NCBI GenBank assembly: GCA_002529455.1
Contig: NYMS01000048.1
Coordinates: 1-64,000, forward strand
DNA: 64,000 nucleotides
Reading direction: 5' to 3'
Source of the DNA: Glycomyces fuscus
GTDB lineage: Bacteria > Actinomycetota > Actinomycetes > Streptosporangiales > Streptosporangiaceae
The position numbers and the translations under genes were made by a program. Shown piece by piece: positions 45,373 through 53,696 of the stretch. How positions within the stretch are numbered: position 1 is the first letter of the stretch; each line of letters starts with the position of its first letter. The notes under the pieces were generated by a model. It was not told the DNA's origin and made no database searches. It saw only the letters and a program-made list of their open reading frames with translations.

Positions 45373-47733
45373 TCAGAGGCGGTCGAGCAGCTGCGCGCAG
45401 CGGATCAGGCCCAGGTGCGAGTACGCCTGCGGGTGGTTGCCCAGCGCCCGCTCGCTGACCGGGTCGAACTCCTCCGGGATGAGCCCGGTCGGTCCGGCGC
45501 AGTCCACCAGGTGCTTGAACAGCTCGTCCGCCTCCGCGCGGCGGCCGGTCAGCAGGTACGCCTCGATCAGCCACGCGGTGCACAGGTGGAAGCCGCCCTC
45601 GCCGCCCGGCAGGCCGTCGTCGCGGTGGTACCGGTACACGGTCGGGCCGCTGCGCAGCTCCGCCTCCACGGCGGTCACGGTGGCCTGGAAGCGCTCGTCG
45701 GCCGGGTCGATCAGCCCGGACAGGCCGATGTGCAGGGACGCGGCGTCCAGGTCGGTGCCGTCGTAGGCGGTGGTGAAGGCCTGCGCCTCCTCGTTCCAGC
45801 CCTTCTCCAGCACCTCGGCGGCGATGCCGTCGCGCAGCTCCGGCCAGGACGGGTCCACCTCGCGGCCGTAGGTGCGGGCCAGGGCGACGGCGCGGTCCAG
45901 CGTCACCCAGCACATCACCTTGGAGTAGACGCGCTGACGGGGCTCGTCGCGCTCCTCCCAGATGCCGTGGTCGGGCTCGTGCCAGCGGCGGGCGACCGCC
46001 TCGGCCATCGACCGCACCAGGTCCCAGTCGCGGTCGGCCAGGGTGCCGCGCACCGACGACAGCTTCTCGATCAGCTCCACGACGGGGCCGAACACGTCCA
46101 GCTGCACCTGGTGGTCGGCCAGGTTGCCGATCCGCACCGGCCGCGATCCGGCGTAGCCGGACAGCGACTCGATGACCTCCTCCGGGCCCAGGTCGGTGCC
46201 CCGCAGCGAGTACAGCGGGCGCAGCAGCTCCGGGCCGGGCAGCGAGTCCACGACCCGGTGCACCCAGTCCAGGAAGTCCTCGGCCTCGGTGGTCGAGCCC
46301 AGGGAGACCAGCGACTGCACGGTCAGGGCGCCGTCGCGCAGCCAGCAGTACCGGTAGTCCCAGTTGCGGACGCCGCCGATCTCCTCGGGCAGCGACGTGG
46401 TCGCGGCGGCCATCACGCCCCCGGACGGGGTGCACAGGCCGCGCAGGGTGAGCGCGGAGCGCGCCGCCAGCTGCCGGGCGGTGTCGGGCAGGGTGAGCCC
46501 GTCGAGCCAGTGCGACCAGTGCTCGCCGGACATCCGCTGGAGCTCGGCCTCGGGCAGGGTGCCGCGCACGAGGGAGTCGGTGCCGCAGCGCAGCTCCAGC
46601 ACCACGGGCTGCTCCGAGCGCGGGTGGACGACCGCGCGGGCGAGGTCGGAGACACCGTCGTGGACGATCTCCCACTCCACGCCGGGCGAGTACAGGGCCA
46701 TGGGGAAGTCGGCGCCCTCCACGAGCAGGCCGTCCTCGTGGGGGGTGATGCGCACCGGCGCGCGGCCGAAGTCGGGCCGGGGGGCGAACTCCACCGTGGC
46801 CGGGGTGACACCGCTGATCACCCGGACCAGGTCGGTGCGCCCCTGCGGGGTGCCGTGGGCGAGGTAGTCGGTGACGTCCATGCGCGACCAGCGGGTGCGC
46901 ACGGTCATGGTGCCGGGCAGGTAGCGCTGGCCCAGCGGACGGCCGCCGTGGGCGGGGGCGACGGCGAACACGCCCGCCTGGCGGCCGCCCAGGACCTCGG
47001 CGAACACGGCGTTCGAGTCGGGCTCGGGGTGGCAGAACCACAGCAGGCGCGCGTCGGGGCCGATGAGGGCCACGGAGCTCTGGTTGGAGAGCATCGACAT
47101 GCGCTCGATGGGCGTGGGGCGCTCGCCGAAGACCCAGGAGCGGCGCTCGGCGGCCAGCGAGGACAGCAGGGCCGCGGCGGTCGGGGTGTCGGCCACGCGG
47201 TGGGAGGCCACGGTGGGTCCCTCGCCGACCCGCACGCCCGCGTCCGCACCGGTCAGACGCATGAAGACGGGCTCCTCGCCCTCGCCGCCGCCGATGTAGA
47301 GGATGGCGGTGGCCTCGACCTGGTCGCGCAGCAGCTCCAGGGCGGCGGCCTTGTCCGAGGGCGCGTCGGTGGTGCGGTGACCGGGGTCGATGGTCACGTC
47401 GGTGTCGAACTCGGTGCCGTGGGCGCCCACGAGGCGCACCTCGACGGGCAGGCGCGAGAGCGCGGCCAGGTCGCGCAGGGGACGGCCGGAGATGACCGCG
47501 CACACGGTGCCGGGCAGGTCGGCCAGGTCGCGCAGCGCGCGCAGGGCCTCGGGCAGCGGGCGCCGGTCGGCCGGGTCCACCGTGGAGAGGGCGCCGTCGT
47601 AGTCGCAGGCGACCAGGAGCCGCGAGGTTCTGGCGAGTGCGGAGACACGTTGCCGGACGTCCACGGGCATGATCGCGGGAGCGGTGTCCTCCGGAATGCC
47701 CGGAACCGCTTCGACCGCTTGGGTGACCGTCAC
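45373..47733 (-). CDS. Degenerate OtsB-like domain fused to GH15 glucoamylase/trehalase
   Basis: A 786-residue fusion. Residues ~38-205 resemble trehalose-6-phosphate phosphatase (HAD): motif I CDYDGALS (Asp44, Asp46), SGRPLRDLAAL, GAHGTEF and a KAAALELL helix. The motif that should be GDDxTDE is GGGEGEEPVF, so the Mg-binding Asp pair is missing and phosphatase activity is doubtful. Residues ~215-786 are a GH15 domain with IGGVRNWDYRYCWLRD and the general acid Glu in GIWEERDEPRQRVYSKVMCWVTLDRA (two blocks); the base Glu is in PEEFDPVSERALGNHPQAYSHL. GH15 members of this kind hydrolyse trehalose or maltooligosaccharides. GTG 47733 follows GGAGGAGG. Confidence 0.85.
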   Translation of the reverse strand: MTVTQAVEAVPGIPEDTAPAIMPVDVRQRVSALARTSRLLVACDYDGALSTVDPADRRPLPEALRALRDLADLPGTVCAVISGRPLRDLAALSRLPVEVRLVGAHGTEFDTDVTIDPGHRTTDAPSDKAAALELLRDQVEATAILYIGGGEGEEPVFMRLTGADAGVRVGEGPTVASHRVADTPTAAALLSSLAAERRSWVFGERPTPIERMSMLSNQSSVALIGPDARLLWFCHPEPDSNAVFAEVLGGRQAGVFAVAPAHGGRPLGQRYLPGTMTVRTRWSRMDVTDYLAHGTPQGRTDLVRVISGVTPATVEFAPRPDFGRAPVRITPHEDGLLVEGADFPMALYSPGVEWEIVHDGVSDLARAVVHPRSEQPVVLELRCGTDSLVRGTLPEAELQRMSGEHWSHWLDGLTLPDTARQLAARSALTLRGLCTPSGGVMAAATTSLPEEIGGVRNWDYRYCWLRDGALTVQSLVSLGSTTEAEDFLDWVHRVVDSLPGPELLRPLYSLRGTDLGPEEVIESLSGYAGSRPVRIGNLADHQVQLDVFGPVVELIEKLSSVRGTLADRDWDLVRSMAEAVARRWHEPDHGIWEERDEPRQRVYSKVMCWVTLDRAVALARTYGREVDPSWPELRDGIAAEVLEKGWNEEAQAFTTAYDGTDLDAASLHIGLSGLIDPADERFQATVTAVEAELRSGPTVYRYHRDDGLPGGEGGFHLCTAWLIEAYLLTGRRAEADELFKHLVDCAGPTGLIPEEFDPVSERALGNHPQAYSHLGLIRCAQLLDRL

Positions 47734-48357
47734 GTTGCCTCCTCCGTTGGTCCGCGTTGACCTGGGGAATCGGATGATCTGTAGGACTCCGCGCGCATGC
47801 TGCTGGTTCACGCTGGTATGGGTGTGCACAAAGGTGGGCCCAGGGCTTGTGGCGCGGGATGGGACTTCTGGGAACGCAAGAGGGATCCTCAGGAACTCTT
47901 CACGTGTGTGTGGGGCGAGAGGTGGTGCCGAACGCAAAGATCCGGTCCGCAGGAAGTCAACGCGAGACTACCTGCGCCTCACCCGTACCTGCGACCTCAG
48001 ATTCCAGTGATGCAGGTCACGAATCGGTCGCAAAAATGGGCAAAGGCCGCGAAGTCCGGTCCGTGCGATCCCGTGATCACCCACCGTTGCGAGGGATCCG
48101 GGCCTGGGGGCGGGGCACGCGCCCCCCGCCGGCACCGGACGTGCGATGGGACACGTCGGCGCGGCCGCGGTCCTGACCGGCCCGTTCCCACCGTCCCGGA
48201 CCGGCCCGGCTCCCCGGAGCCGACCGCCCGGGGCCGCTTCGGTCCCGACCGCCCGCCTCCCGCCGCCCGGCGGGCCGGTCGTCGGCGCGCGGGGCACGCG
48301 CCACCGGGCTCCGGCCGCCGCTCCCGCCGGAGGAGCCCGTCCCGCCCGGGATCCGGG
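47734..48357. other. Long intergenic region with CRP-like palindrome
   Basis: About 620 bases without a supported gene. At 48007-48020 the sequence GTGATGCAGGTCAC matches the GTGA-N6-TCAC core of CRP/Cmr operators. It lies 274 bases upstream of the GH15 gene start and about 340 bases downstream of the response regulator gene stop, so carbon-linked control of the GH15 gene is possible but uncertain. Confidence 0.4.
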
Positions 48358-49014
48358 TCACATCAGCCTGTAACCCACGCGGGGCACGGTCTGGATGGGG
48401 TTGGGGGTGCCCAGCTTGCGCCGCAGGGAGCGGATGGTGACGCGCACGATCGTGGTGAAGGGGTCGATGTTCTCGTCCCACACCCTCTCCAGCAGCGCCT
48501 CCGCCGACACGGGGGCGCCGTCGGCGCGCAGCAGCTCCTCCAGCACCCCGAACTGCTTGGGGGACAGGTGCAGGGGCCTGCCGTTGCGGGAGGCCTCGTA
48601 GCGGGCGGAGTTCAGCCGCACCCCCGACCGCTCCAGGACCGGCGGCTCGGCCCGGCCGGGGCGCCGGGCCAGGGCGCGGACCCGGGCGATCATCTCCTCG
48701 CGGTCCAGGGGCCTGGTGAGGTAGTCGTCGGCGCCCAGCTCGAAACCGGTGAGCCGCTCCTTCGGGCTGGTGGGAGAACTCGTCATGAGCACCCGCACCT
48801 GGCCGTGCAGGGCGGCGGCCACGCGGCACACCTCGTTCCCGCTCAGTCCCGGCAGTGCCCGTTCGAGCAGCATGACGCCGTACTCGTTGACGGCGAGCTT
48901 GTACAGCGCCGTCTCCCCGTCCGGGGCGGTGTCCACGGCGAAACCGGCCGCGCGCAACCACGAGGCGGTCGGCTGGGCGGGGTCCTCTCCGTGGTCCACG
49001 ACCAAGACCCTCAT
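48358..49014 (-). CDS. Atypical OmpR-family response regulator (phospho-acceptor Asp replaced by Glu)
   Basis: A 218-residue OmpR/PhoB-type regulator. The receiver begins MRVLVVDHGEDP, and the phospho-acceptor position in MLLERALPGLSG is Glu51; the second acidic residue of the pocket is His8 and the usual Lys of KP is Arg in TRPLD. The winged-helix effector is intact (LSPKQFGVLEELL, VWDENIDPFTTIVRVTIRSLRRKLG, VGYRLM). Asp-to-Glu often mimics phosphorylation, so the protein may be constitutively active or respond to a ligand. No kinase is adjacent. It is divergent from the alr-ddl pair, whose promoter it probably shares. ATG 49014 is the natural start. Confidence 0.85.
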   Translation of the reverse strand: MRVLVVDHGEDPAQPTASWLRAAGFAVDTAPDGETALYKLAVNEYGVMLLERALPGLSGNEVCRVAAALHGQVRVLMTSSPTSPKERLTGFELGADDYLTRPLDREEMIARVRALARRPGRAEPPVLERSGVRLNSARYEASRNGRPLHLSPKQFGVLEELLRADGAPVSAEALLERVWDENIDPFTTIVRVTIRSLRRKLGTPNPIQTVPRVGYRLM

Positions 49015-49103
49015 ACGCTCTTCCTTCTCCCTCCGCGCTCCGCGGGTGTTCCGTGGGACATGACGAAGCGGGTGCTCACACCCTGTTCACAGCGCGTCGT
49101 GTC

Positions 49104-49109
49104 TACTTT
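49104..49109 (+). promoter_or_regulatory. Leaderless -10 element, alr-ddl operon
   Basis: TACTTT lies exactly six bases before the ATG at 49116 with no Shine-Dalgarno sequence. A TTCACA at about 49086-49091 is a possible -35 region. The promoter lies between the divergent regulator start (49014) and alr. Confidence 0.5.
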
Positions 49110-49115
49110 TTGGTC

Positions 49116-50324
49116 ATGCCGTCGACCGACCCCGGGGAACGATCCTTCTGCCTTCCCGGCCACACGGTCTCGCCTCTGGGTGAGGCCCTCGTTGATATAA
49201 GCGCGATCGCCCACAATGTACGGTTCATGGCAAAGCGGACCAATTCCGAAATTCTTGCCGTCGTCAAGGCGAACGGCTTCGGCCACGGGGCCGTGGAGGT
49301 CGCCCGCGCGTCCCTGGAGTCCGGAGCGACCTGGCTGGGCGTGACCTCCCTGGAGGAGGCGCTGTCCCTGCGCCGCGCAGGGTTGGACGCCCCCGTGCTG
49401 TGCTGGCTGCACCGGGCGGACCAGGACTTCGACGCCGCCGTCGCCGCCGACGTGGACCTGTCCGTCCCCTCCGTCGGCCACCTGCGCGCCGTGGCCGACG
49501 CCGCGGTGCGCACGGGCCGTGTCGCGCACGTCCACCTCAAGGCCGACACCGGGCTCAGCCGCAACGGGGCGCCGCCGGACGCCTGGCCCGGCCTGGTCGG
49601 ACTGGCCCGCGTGCTGGAACTGGGCGGCCTGGTCCGGGTACGCGGCGTCTGGTCGCACCTGGCCTCCGCCGACCTGCCCGGCGCCGCGAGCACGGCCGAG
49701 CAGGTCGCGGCCTTCGGGCGGGCGGTCTCCCAGGCGCGCGCGGCCGGGCTCGACCCGACGCTGCGGCACCTGGCCAACACGGCCGCGATCCTCAACGAGC
49801 CCGCCACGCACTTCGACCTGGTCCGGGCGGGGGTCGGCCTCTACGGAGTGGAGCCCGTCGAGGGCAGGCGCTTCGGACTGCGCCTGGCCATGACCCTGCG
49901 CGCCCGGGTGGCCATGGTCCGCCGGGTCCCCGCGGGGACGGGCGTCAGCTACCACCACACCTACACCACCCCGCGCGAGAGCCTGCTCGCCCTCGTCCCG
50001 CTCGGCTACGCCGACGGGATCCCCCGGGCGGCGGGGGACCGGGCCTACGTGTGGATCGCCGGACGGCGGTACCCCGTGGCCGGGCGCATCGCCATGGACC
50101 AGTTCGTGGTCGACGTCGGCGGCACGGACGTGCGCGAGGGCGACGAGGTGGTCGTGTTCGGCCCCGGCGACCGCGGCGAGCCCACCGTCGAGGAGTGGGC
50201 CGACTGGGCCGGAACCATCCCCCACGAGATTCTCACCGGCGTGGGCGCGCGCGTGCCCCGCCTCCACCAGGACCTGGCGCGGCCCCTGCCGTGCGAACAG
50301 AGCAAGGAGATATCGAGTGCCTGA
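49116..50324 (+). CDS. alr: Alanine racemase
   Basis: A 402-residue PLP-dependent alanine racemase, interconverting L- and D-alanine for peptidoglycan. The PLP Lys is Lys51 in AVVKANGFGHG (most family members have KADAYGHG). The catalytic Tyr region is seen as GVSYHHTYTTP and the C-terminal beta domain has MDQFVVDVG and VVVFGPG. It shares its last eight bases with the start of ddl, so racemase and ligase are made together. The start probably begins a leaderless mRNA. Actinomycetes usually have another alr elsewhere with its own neighbours; this could be a second copy. Confidence 0.92.
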   Translation: MPSTDPGERSFCLPGHTVSPLGEALVDISAIAHNVRFMAKRTNSEILAVVKANGFGHGAVEVARASLESGATWLGVTSLEEALSLRRAGLDAPVLCWLHRADQDFDAAVAADVDLSVPSVGHLRAVADAAVRTGRVAHVHLKADTGLSRNGAPPDAWPGLVGLARVLELGGLVRVRGVWSHLASADLPGAASTAEQVAAFGRAVSQARAAGLDPTLRHLANTAAILNEPATHFDLVRAGVGLYGVEPVEGRRFGLRLAMTLRARVAMVRRVPAGTGVSYHHTYTTPRESLLALVPLGYADGIPRAAGDRAYVWIAGRRYPVAGRIAMDQFVVDVGGTDVREGDEVVVFGPGDRGEPTVEEWADWAGTIPHEILTGVGARVPRLHQDLARPLPCEQSKEISSA

Positions 50325-51375
50325 GGCAAGGACACGCGTCGCCGTCGTCTTCGGCGGCCGCAGTGGTGAGTACGACGTCTCGTGCGCGTCGGCGATGTCG
50401 GTCCTCGCCCACCTGGACCGCGGCCGGTACGAGGTCGTCCCGGTCCGGATCACGCGCGCCGGGGCGTGGGTGGTGGGCACGGACACCGACGACCCCGCCG
50501 CGCTGGACGGGGAGCGCCTGCTGGCCCTGACCCCCGAGCCCGACCCCGAGGGGGAGCGGTCCGCGCGCACGGGCGACGGCCTGGGCAGCGCGATCGTCGC
50601 GATGGGCGAGGTGGACGTGGTCTTCCCGGTCCTGCACGGCCCCTACGGCGAGGACGGCACGATCCAGGGGATGCTCGAACTCCTGGGCGTTCCCTACGTG
50701 GGCAACGGCGTGCTCGCCAGCGCCGCCGGTATGGACAAGGCGGCCACCAAGACGCTGCTGCGCGCGGCGGGCCTGCCGGTCGCGCGGGACGTGGTGCTGC
50801 GCGGGCCGGACGACGAGGTCTCGCCGCAGGAGCGCGCCGAGCTGGGGCTCCCCGTGTTCGTCAAGCCCGCCCGCAGCGGTTCCAGCCTGGGCGTGACCCG
50901 GGTCGGCGACTGGTCGGAGCTGGAGGCCGCCGTCAAGACGGCGCGGGAGTTCGACACCAAGGTGCTGGTGGAGGAGGCGGTCGTCGGGCGCGAGGTCGAC
51001 CTGGCCGTCCTGGAGCTGCCCGACGGCGCGCTCAGGGTCGGGCCGCCGCTGGAGATCCGGGTCGCGGACGCGGACCGCTTCTTCGACTACGACGCCAAGT
51101 ACGGCGACGACGCGGTCTTCGACATCCCCGCCGACCTGCCGGTCGGGATCGAGTCGCAGCTGCGCGAGCTCGCCCTGGGCGTGTTCGAGGCGGTCGGCTG
51201 CTCCGGCCTGCTGCGCGTGGACTTCTTCCTGCGCGGGGGCACCGACCCCGTCGTCAACGAGGTCAACACCCTGCCCGGGTTCACCTCGCACTCGCAGTAC
51301 CCCCAGATCTGGCGGGCGGCGGGCCTGGACTACCCCGAGCTGCTGGACAGCCTCATCCGGACCGCGCTGGCCTGA
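50317..51375 (+). CDS. ddl: D-alanine--D-alanine ligase
   Basis: A 352-residue ATP-grasp ligase joining two D-alanines for the peptidoglycan stem peptide. The N-terminal GGRSGEYDVSCASA has the catalytic Glu; the ATP-site loop is VFVKPARSGSSLGVTRV with the conserved Ser pair; the specificity Tyr is in FFDYDAKYGD, which predicts D-Ala-D-Ala instead of D-Ala-D-Lac products; the C-terminal VNEVNTLPGFTSHSQYP is intact. Its GTG at 50317 overlaps the alr stop by eight bases. A strong terminator follows. Confidence 0.95.
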   Translation: MPEARTRVAVVFGGRSGEYDVSCASAMSVLAHLDRGRYEVVPVRITRAGAWVVGTDTDDPAALDGERLLALTPEPDPEGERSARTGDGLGSAIVAMGEVDVVFPVLHGPYGEDGTIQGMLELLGVPYVGNGVLASAAGMDKAATKTLLRAAGLPVARDVVLRGPDDEVSPQERAELGLPVFVKPARSGSSLGVTRVGDWSELEAAVKTAREFDTKVLVEEAVVGREVDLAVLELPDGALRVGPPLEIRVADADRFFDYDAKYGDDAVFDIPADLPVGIESQLRELALGVFEAVGCSGLLRVDFFLRGGTDPVVNEVNTLPGFTSHSQYPQIWRAAGLDYPELLDSLIRTALA

Positions 51376-51386
51376 GGGCCGCGAAA

Positions 51387-51412
51387 GGGCCCGCCACGCG
51401 TGTGGCGGGCCC
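51387..51412 (+). terminator. Hairpin after alr-ddl
   Basis: A perfect 11-bp stem (GGGCCCGCCAC and complement) with loop GCGT lies 11 bases after the ddl stop, and also faces the converging methyltransferase gene. Confidence 0.8.
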
Positions 51413-51445
51413 GGGTCGGCGGCTGTGTGCGGGGGGAGGTCCGGC

Positions 51446-52150
51446 TCAGCCCTTCCCCGGCTTGCGCAGGTGGTGCACCCACGCGGGCGGGACGTTGGCG
51501 AAGACCCTCTCGGAGCCGATGCCGTAGCGGTCGATCCACTCCTGGACCAGCCAGCTCGTCCGGGCCTGGCGCAGGTAGTCCTCGCGGCGGGCGATGACCG
51601 CCTTGACCTCCTTGGTGTACAGGTACCCGTAGAAGGACATCGTCCCGCCGGGTTCGAGCACCTCGAAGTAGTAGTCCAGGATCTCCCGGACGTCGTCGAC
51701 GGTGAAGTTGGCGAACGGCAGGCCCGACACGATCACGTCGTAGGACCGGTCGGTGCCCATGTCGTTGACGAGCTTGGCGTGCACGCGGGAGCTGTCGGCG
51801 ACCCGGGACAGGACCGGGTCGGTCTTGAGCAGGCCCTCCACGTAGTCGGCGAACTCGGGATTGGCCTCCACGAGGTCCAGGGTGTCCCCCGGACGCATCG
51901 AGGCGGCGATCCCGCGGCTGATCGCGCCGGTCCCGGCTCCGGCCTCCAGGATGCGCAGGGGACGGTCGGGCTCGGGGCGGCGCCGGACGTGCTCGGCCAT
52001 CGCGCGCGCCAGCGCGCCGCTGCTGGGGAGGATGGAACCGGTGGCGTGGAAGGTGCGCAACGCCTGGCTGAGGAACAGTCGGGTGTCGCGCAGGCGCTCG
52101 TCCAACCTCAGGGAGGAAAGCGGTCCGGCAGGGCTGTGGGTCTCGGACAT
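51446..52150 (-). CDS. Class I SAM-dependent methyltransferase (phospholipid/rRNA methyltransferase-like)
   Basis: A 234-residue methyltransferase. SAM motif I is ILEAGAGTGAISRGIAASM (about residues 67-85), followed by LVEANPEF and a motif IV that reads YDVIVSGLPFANF, close to the NPPF-type motif of base N-methyltransferases and to PmtA-type phospholipid methyltransferases. The N-terminal region contains LRTFHATGSILPSSGALARAM, shared with PmtA-like proteins. A TAGCGT exactly six bases upstream of ATG 52150 indicates a leaderless mRNA. Substrate undetermined. Confidence 0.8.
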   Translation of the reverse strand: MSETHSPAGPLSSLRLDERLRDTRLFLSQALRTFHATGSILPSSGALARAMAEHVRRRPEPDRPLRILEAGAGTGAISRGIAASMRPGDTLDLVEANPEFADYVEGLLKTDPVLSRVADSSRVHAKLVNDMGTDRSYDVIVSGLPFANFTVDDVREILDYYFEVLEPGGTMSFYGYLYTKEVKAVIARREDYLRQARTSWLVQEWIDRYGIGSERVFANVPPAWVHHLRKPGKG

Positions 52151-52156
52151 ACACGC

Positions 52157-52162
52157 ACGCTA
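52157..52162 (-). promoter_or_regulatory. Leaderless -10 element, methyltransferase
   Basis: On the minus strand TAGCGT ends six bases before the ATG at 52150. No ribosome-binding site precedes the start. Confidence 0.5.
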
Positions 52163-52364
52163 ACGCCTCAGCCCGCCCCAGAGGGAGTCGGCACGACCGG
52201 GTTCCGGGAAAACCCAGGTGAAACCCTGTGTGTCCCTACCCACCGCGCGGACGGGAACTCCGGCCGCGCCGGGAACCCCGCGCGGGCCGGGCGCCTCCGG
52301 GGCCCGCCCACCGCCCACCGCCCGCCGCGGCCGGGGTCCGGGGTCCGGGCGACCCGTGACGGCC

Positions 52365-52370
52365 TACCCT
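52365..52370 (+). promoter_or_regulatory. Leaderless -10 element, SDR gene
   Basis: TACCCT ends six bases before the ATG at 52377. The GGGGGT between them is too close to act as a ribosome-binding site. Confidence 0.5.
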
Positions 52371-52376
52371 GGGGGT

Positions 52377-53210
52377 ATGAGCGAACCGGCCGGCACCTCC
52401 GAGACCCCCGTCCACCCCCGGACCGCGCTGGTCACCGGAGCCTCCAGCGGGATCGGCGAGGAGTACGCCCGCAGGCTCGCCGAGCGCGGCTACTCCCTCG
52501 TCCTCGTCGCCCGCCGGGCCGAGATCCTGGAGGCCCTCGCCCAGGAGATCGGCGAACGCTACGGGGTCGGCGTCCAGCCCCTGCCCGCCGACCTCGGCAC
52601 CGACGAGGGCCTCGCCCTGGTCGCCGAGCGCCTGTCGGCCGACGGCAGCGGTGACCAGGCCCCCGTGGACCTGCTCGTCAACAACGCCGGACGGGGCGAC
52701 GGAGGCCCCTTCGCCGTGCAGGAGCCCTCGGAGATCGACGCCATGCTCGACCTCAACGTCCGCGCGGTCCTCCAGCTGGCCCGCGCCGTCCTGCCGGTGC
52801 AGATCGCCCGCCGCAAGGTCGCTCCGCGCCGGACCAGGCTCGGCGTCATCAACCTCTCCTCCGTGGCGGGCGAGGTCACCGCCAACCCCGGCGGCTCGGT
52901 GTACGGAGCCGGGAAGAAGTTCGTCTCCGTGTGGAGCGAGAGCGTGGCCGCCGAGGTCGCCGGGCACGGCGTGCACGTCACCGCGGTCCTGCCGGGGTTC
53001 GTGCGCACCGACATGACCAGGGAGGTCCAGGAGAGCGGACTGCCCGCGTTCGCCTTCGTCTCCAAGGAGCAGGTCGTGCGCGAGTCCCTCGCCGCCTGGG
53101 CGGCCGGGCGCACCAGCGTCGTCCCCGGAGCCCAGTACAAGGCGGCCGCCGGGCTCCTGCGCTTCGTCCCCAAACCGGTCATGCGCGCCGCCGCCCGCAG
53201 GGTGTGGTGA
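52377..53210 (+). CDS. Short-chain dehydrogenase/reductase
   Basis: A 277-residue classical SDR. The NAD(P) site is VTGASSGIGEEYA near the N-terminus, with Arg residues after strand 2 (VLVARRAE) favouring NADPH. NNAG is present (LLVNNAGRG), then the catalytic Ser in INLSSVAG and the YxxxK pair in YGAGKKF. The C-terminal extension (about residues 225-277) with a basic end is common in actinobacterial acyl/keto reductases. No pathway partner is adjacent. Confidence 0.9.
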   Translation: MSEPAGTSETPVHPRTALVTGASSGIGEEYARRLAERGYSLVLVARRAEILEALAQEIGERYGVGVQPLPADLGTDEGLALVAERLSADGSGDQAPVDLLVNNAGRGDGGPFAVQEPSEIDAMLDLNVRAVLQLARAVLPVQIARRKVAPRRTRLGVINLSSVAGEVTANPGGSVYGAGKKFVSVWSESVAAEVAGHGVHVTAVLPGFVRTDMTREVQESGLPAFAFVSKEQVVRESLAAWAAGRTSVVPGAQYKAAAGLLRFVPKPVMRAAARRVW

Positions 53211-53363
53211 ACCGGCGGGAGCGGCGGCCCCGCCGGGGGCGCGGCCGGGAGGCGGTGTGGCGCACGCCGCCGACCACATGTTGAGACATCCCCGCGTGGG
53301 TGCGGCATCGGGGCGCCGGACCGCCTACGCTGGTAGCGCATCTGTCGGTCGAGGAAAGACACC

Positions 53364-53627
53364 ATGAAGACCTTCGAAGAGCTGTTCGCCGAGCTGTCCG
53401 AGAAGGCGCGTTCCCGCCCCGAGGGCTCCGGGACCGTCGCCCAGCTCGACGCCGGTGTCCATGCCATCGGCAAGAAGGTCGTCGAGGAGGCGGCGGAGGT
53501 CTGGATGGCCGCCGAGTACGAGTCGGACGACCAGGCCGCCGAAGAGATCTCGCAGCTCCTCTACCACCTCCAGGTCCTGATGCTGGCCCGCGGCCTGCGT
53601 CTGGAGGACGTCTACAAGCATCTGTAG
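53364..53627 (+). CDS. hisE: Phosphoribosyl-ATP diphosphatase
   Basis: An 87-residue HisE enzyme, catalysing the second step of histidine synthesis (PR-ATP to PR-AMP plus PPi). The MazG-like motif is intact: KKVVEEAAEVWMAAEYES with the metal-binding Glu cluster, then AAEEISQLLYHLQVLML. The ATG at 53364 follows GAGGAAAG. It is followed 69 bases later by hisG, the enzyme of the first step, so the pair forms a small operon apart from the main his genes, which is the usual arrangement in actinobacteria. Confidence 0.95.
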   Translation: MKTFEELFAELSEKARSRPEGSGTVAQLDAGVHAIGKKVVEEAAEVWMAAEYESDDQAAEEISQLLYHLQVLMLARGLRLEDVYKHL

Positions 53628-53696
53628 GCCGACGCGCCGCCCGCGCGCATCCGGCCACCGACGCCACGTCCCCGTACACGCAGCCACGAGAAAGCC

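Noticed and set aside
50317..51375. D-Ala-D-Lac ligase (vancomycin resistance)
   Set aside because: The D-Ala specificity Tyr is present in FDYDAKY, and no vanH or vanX gene is nearby.
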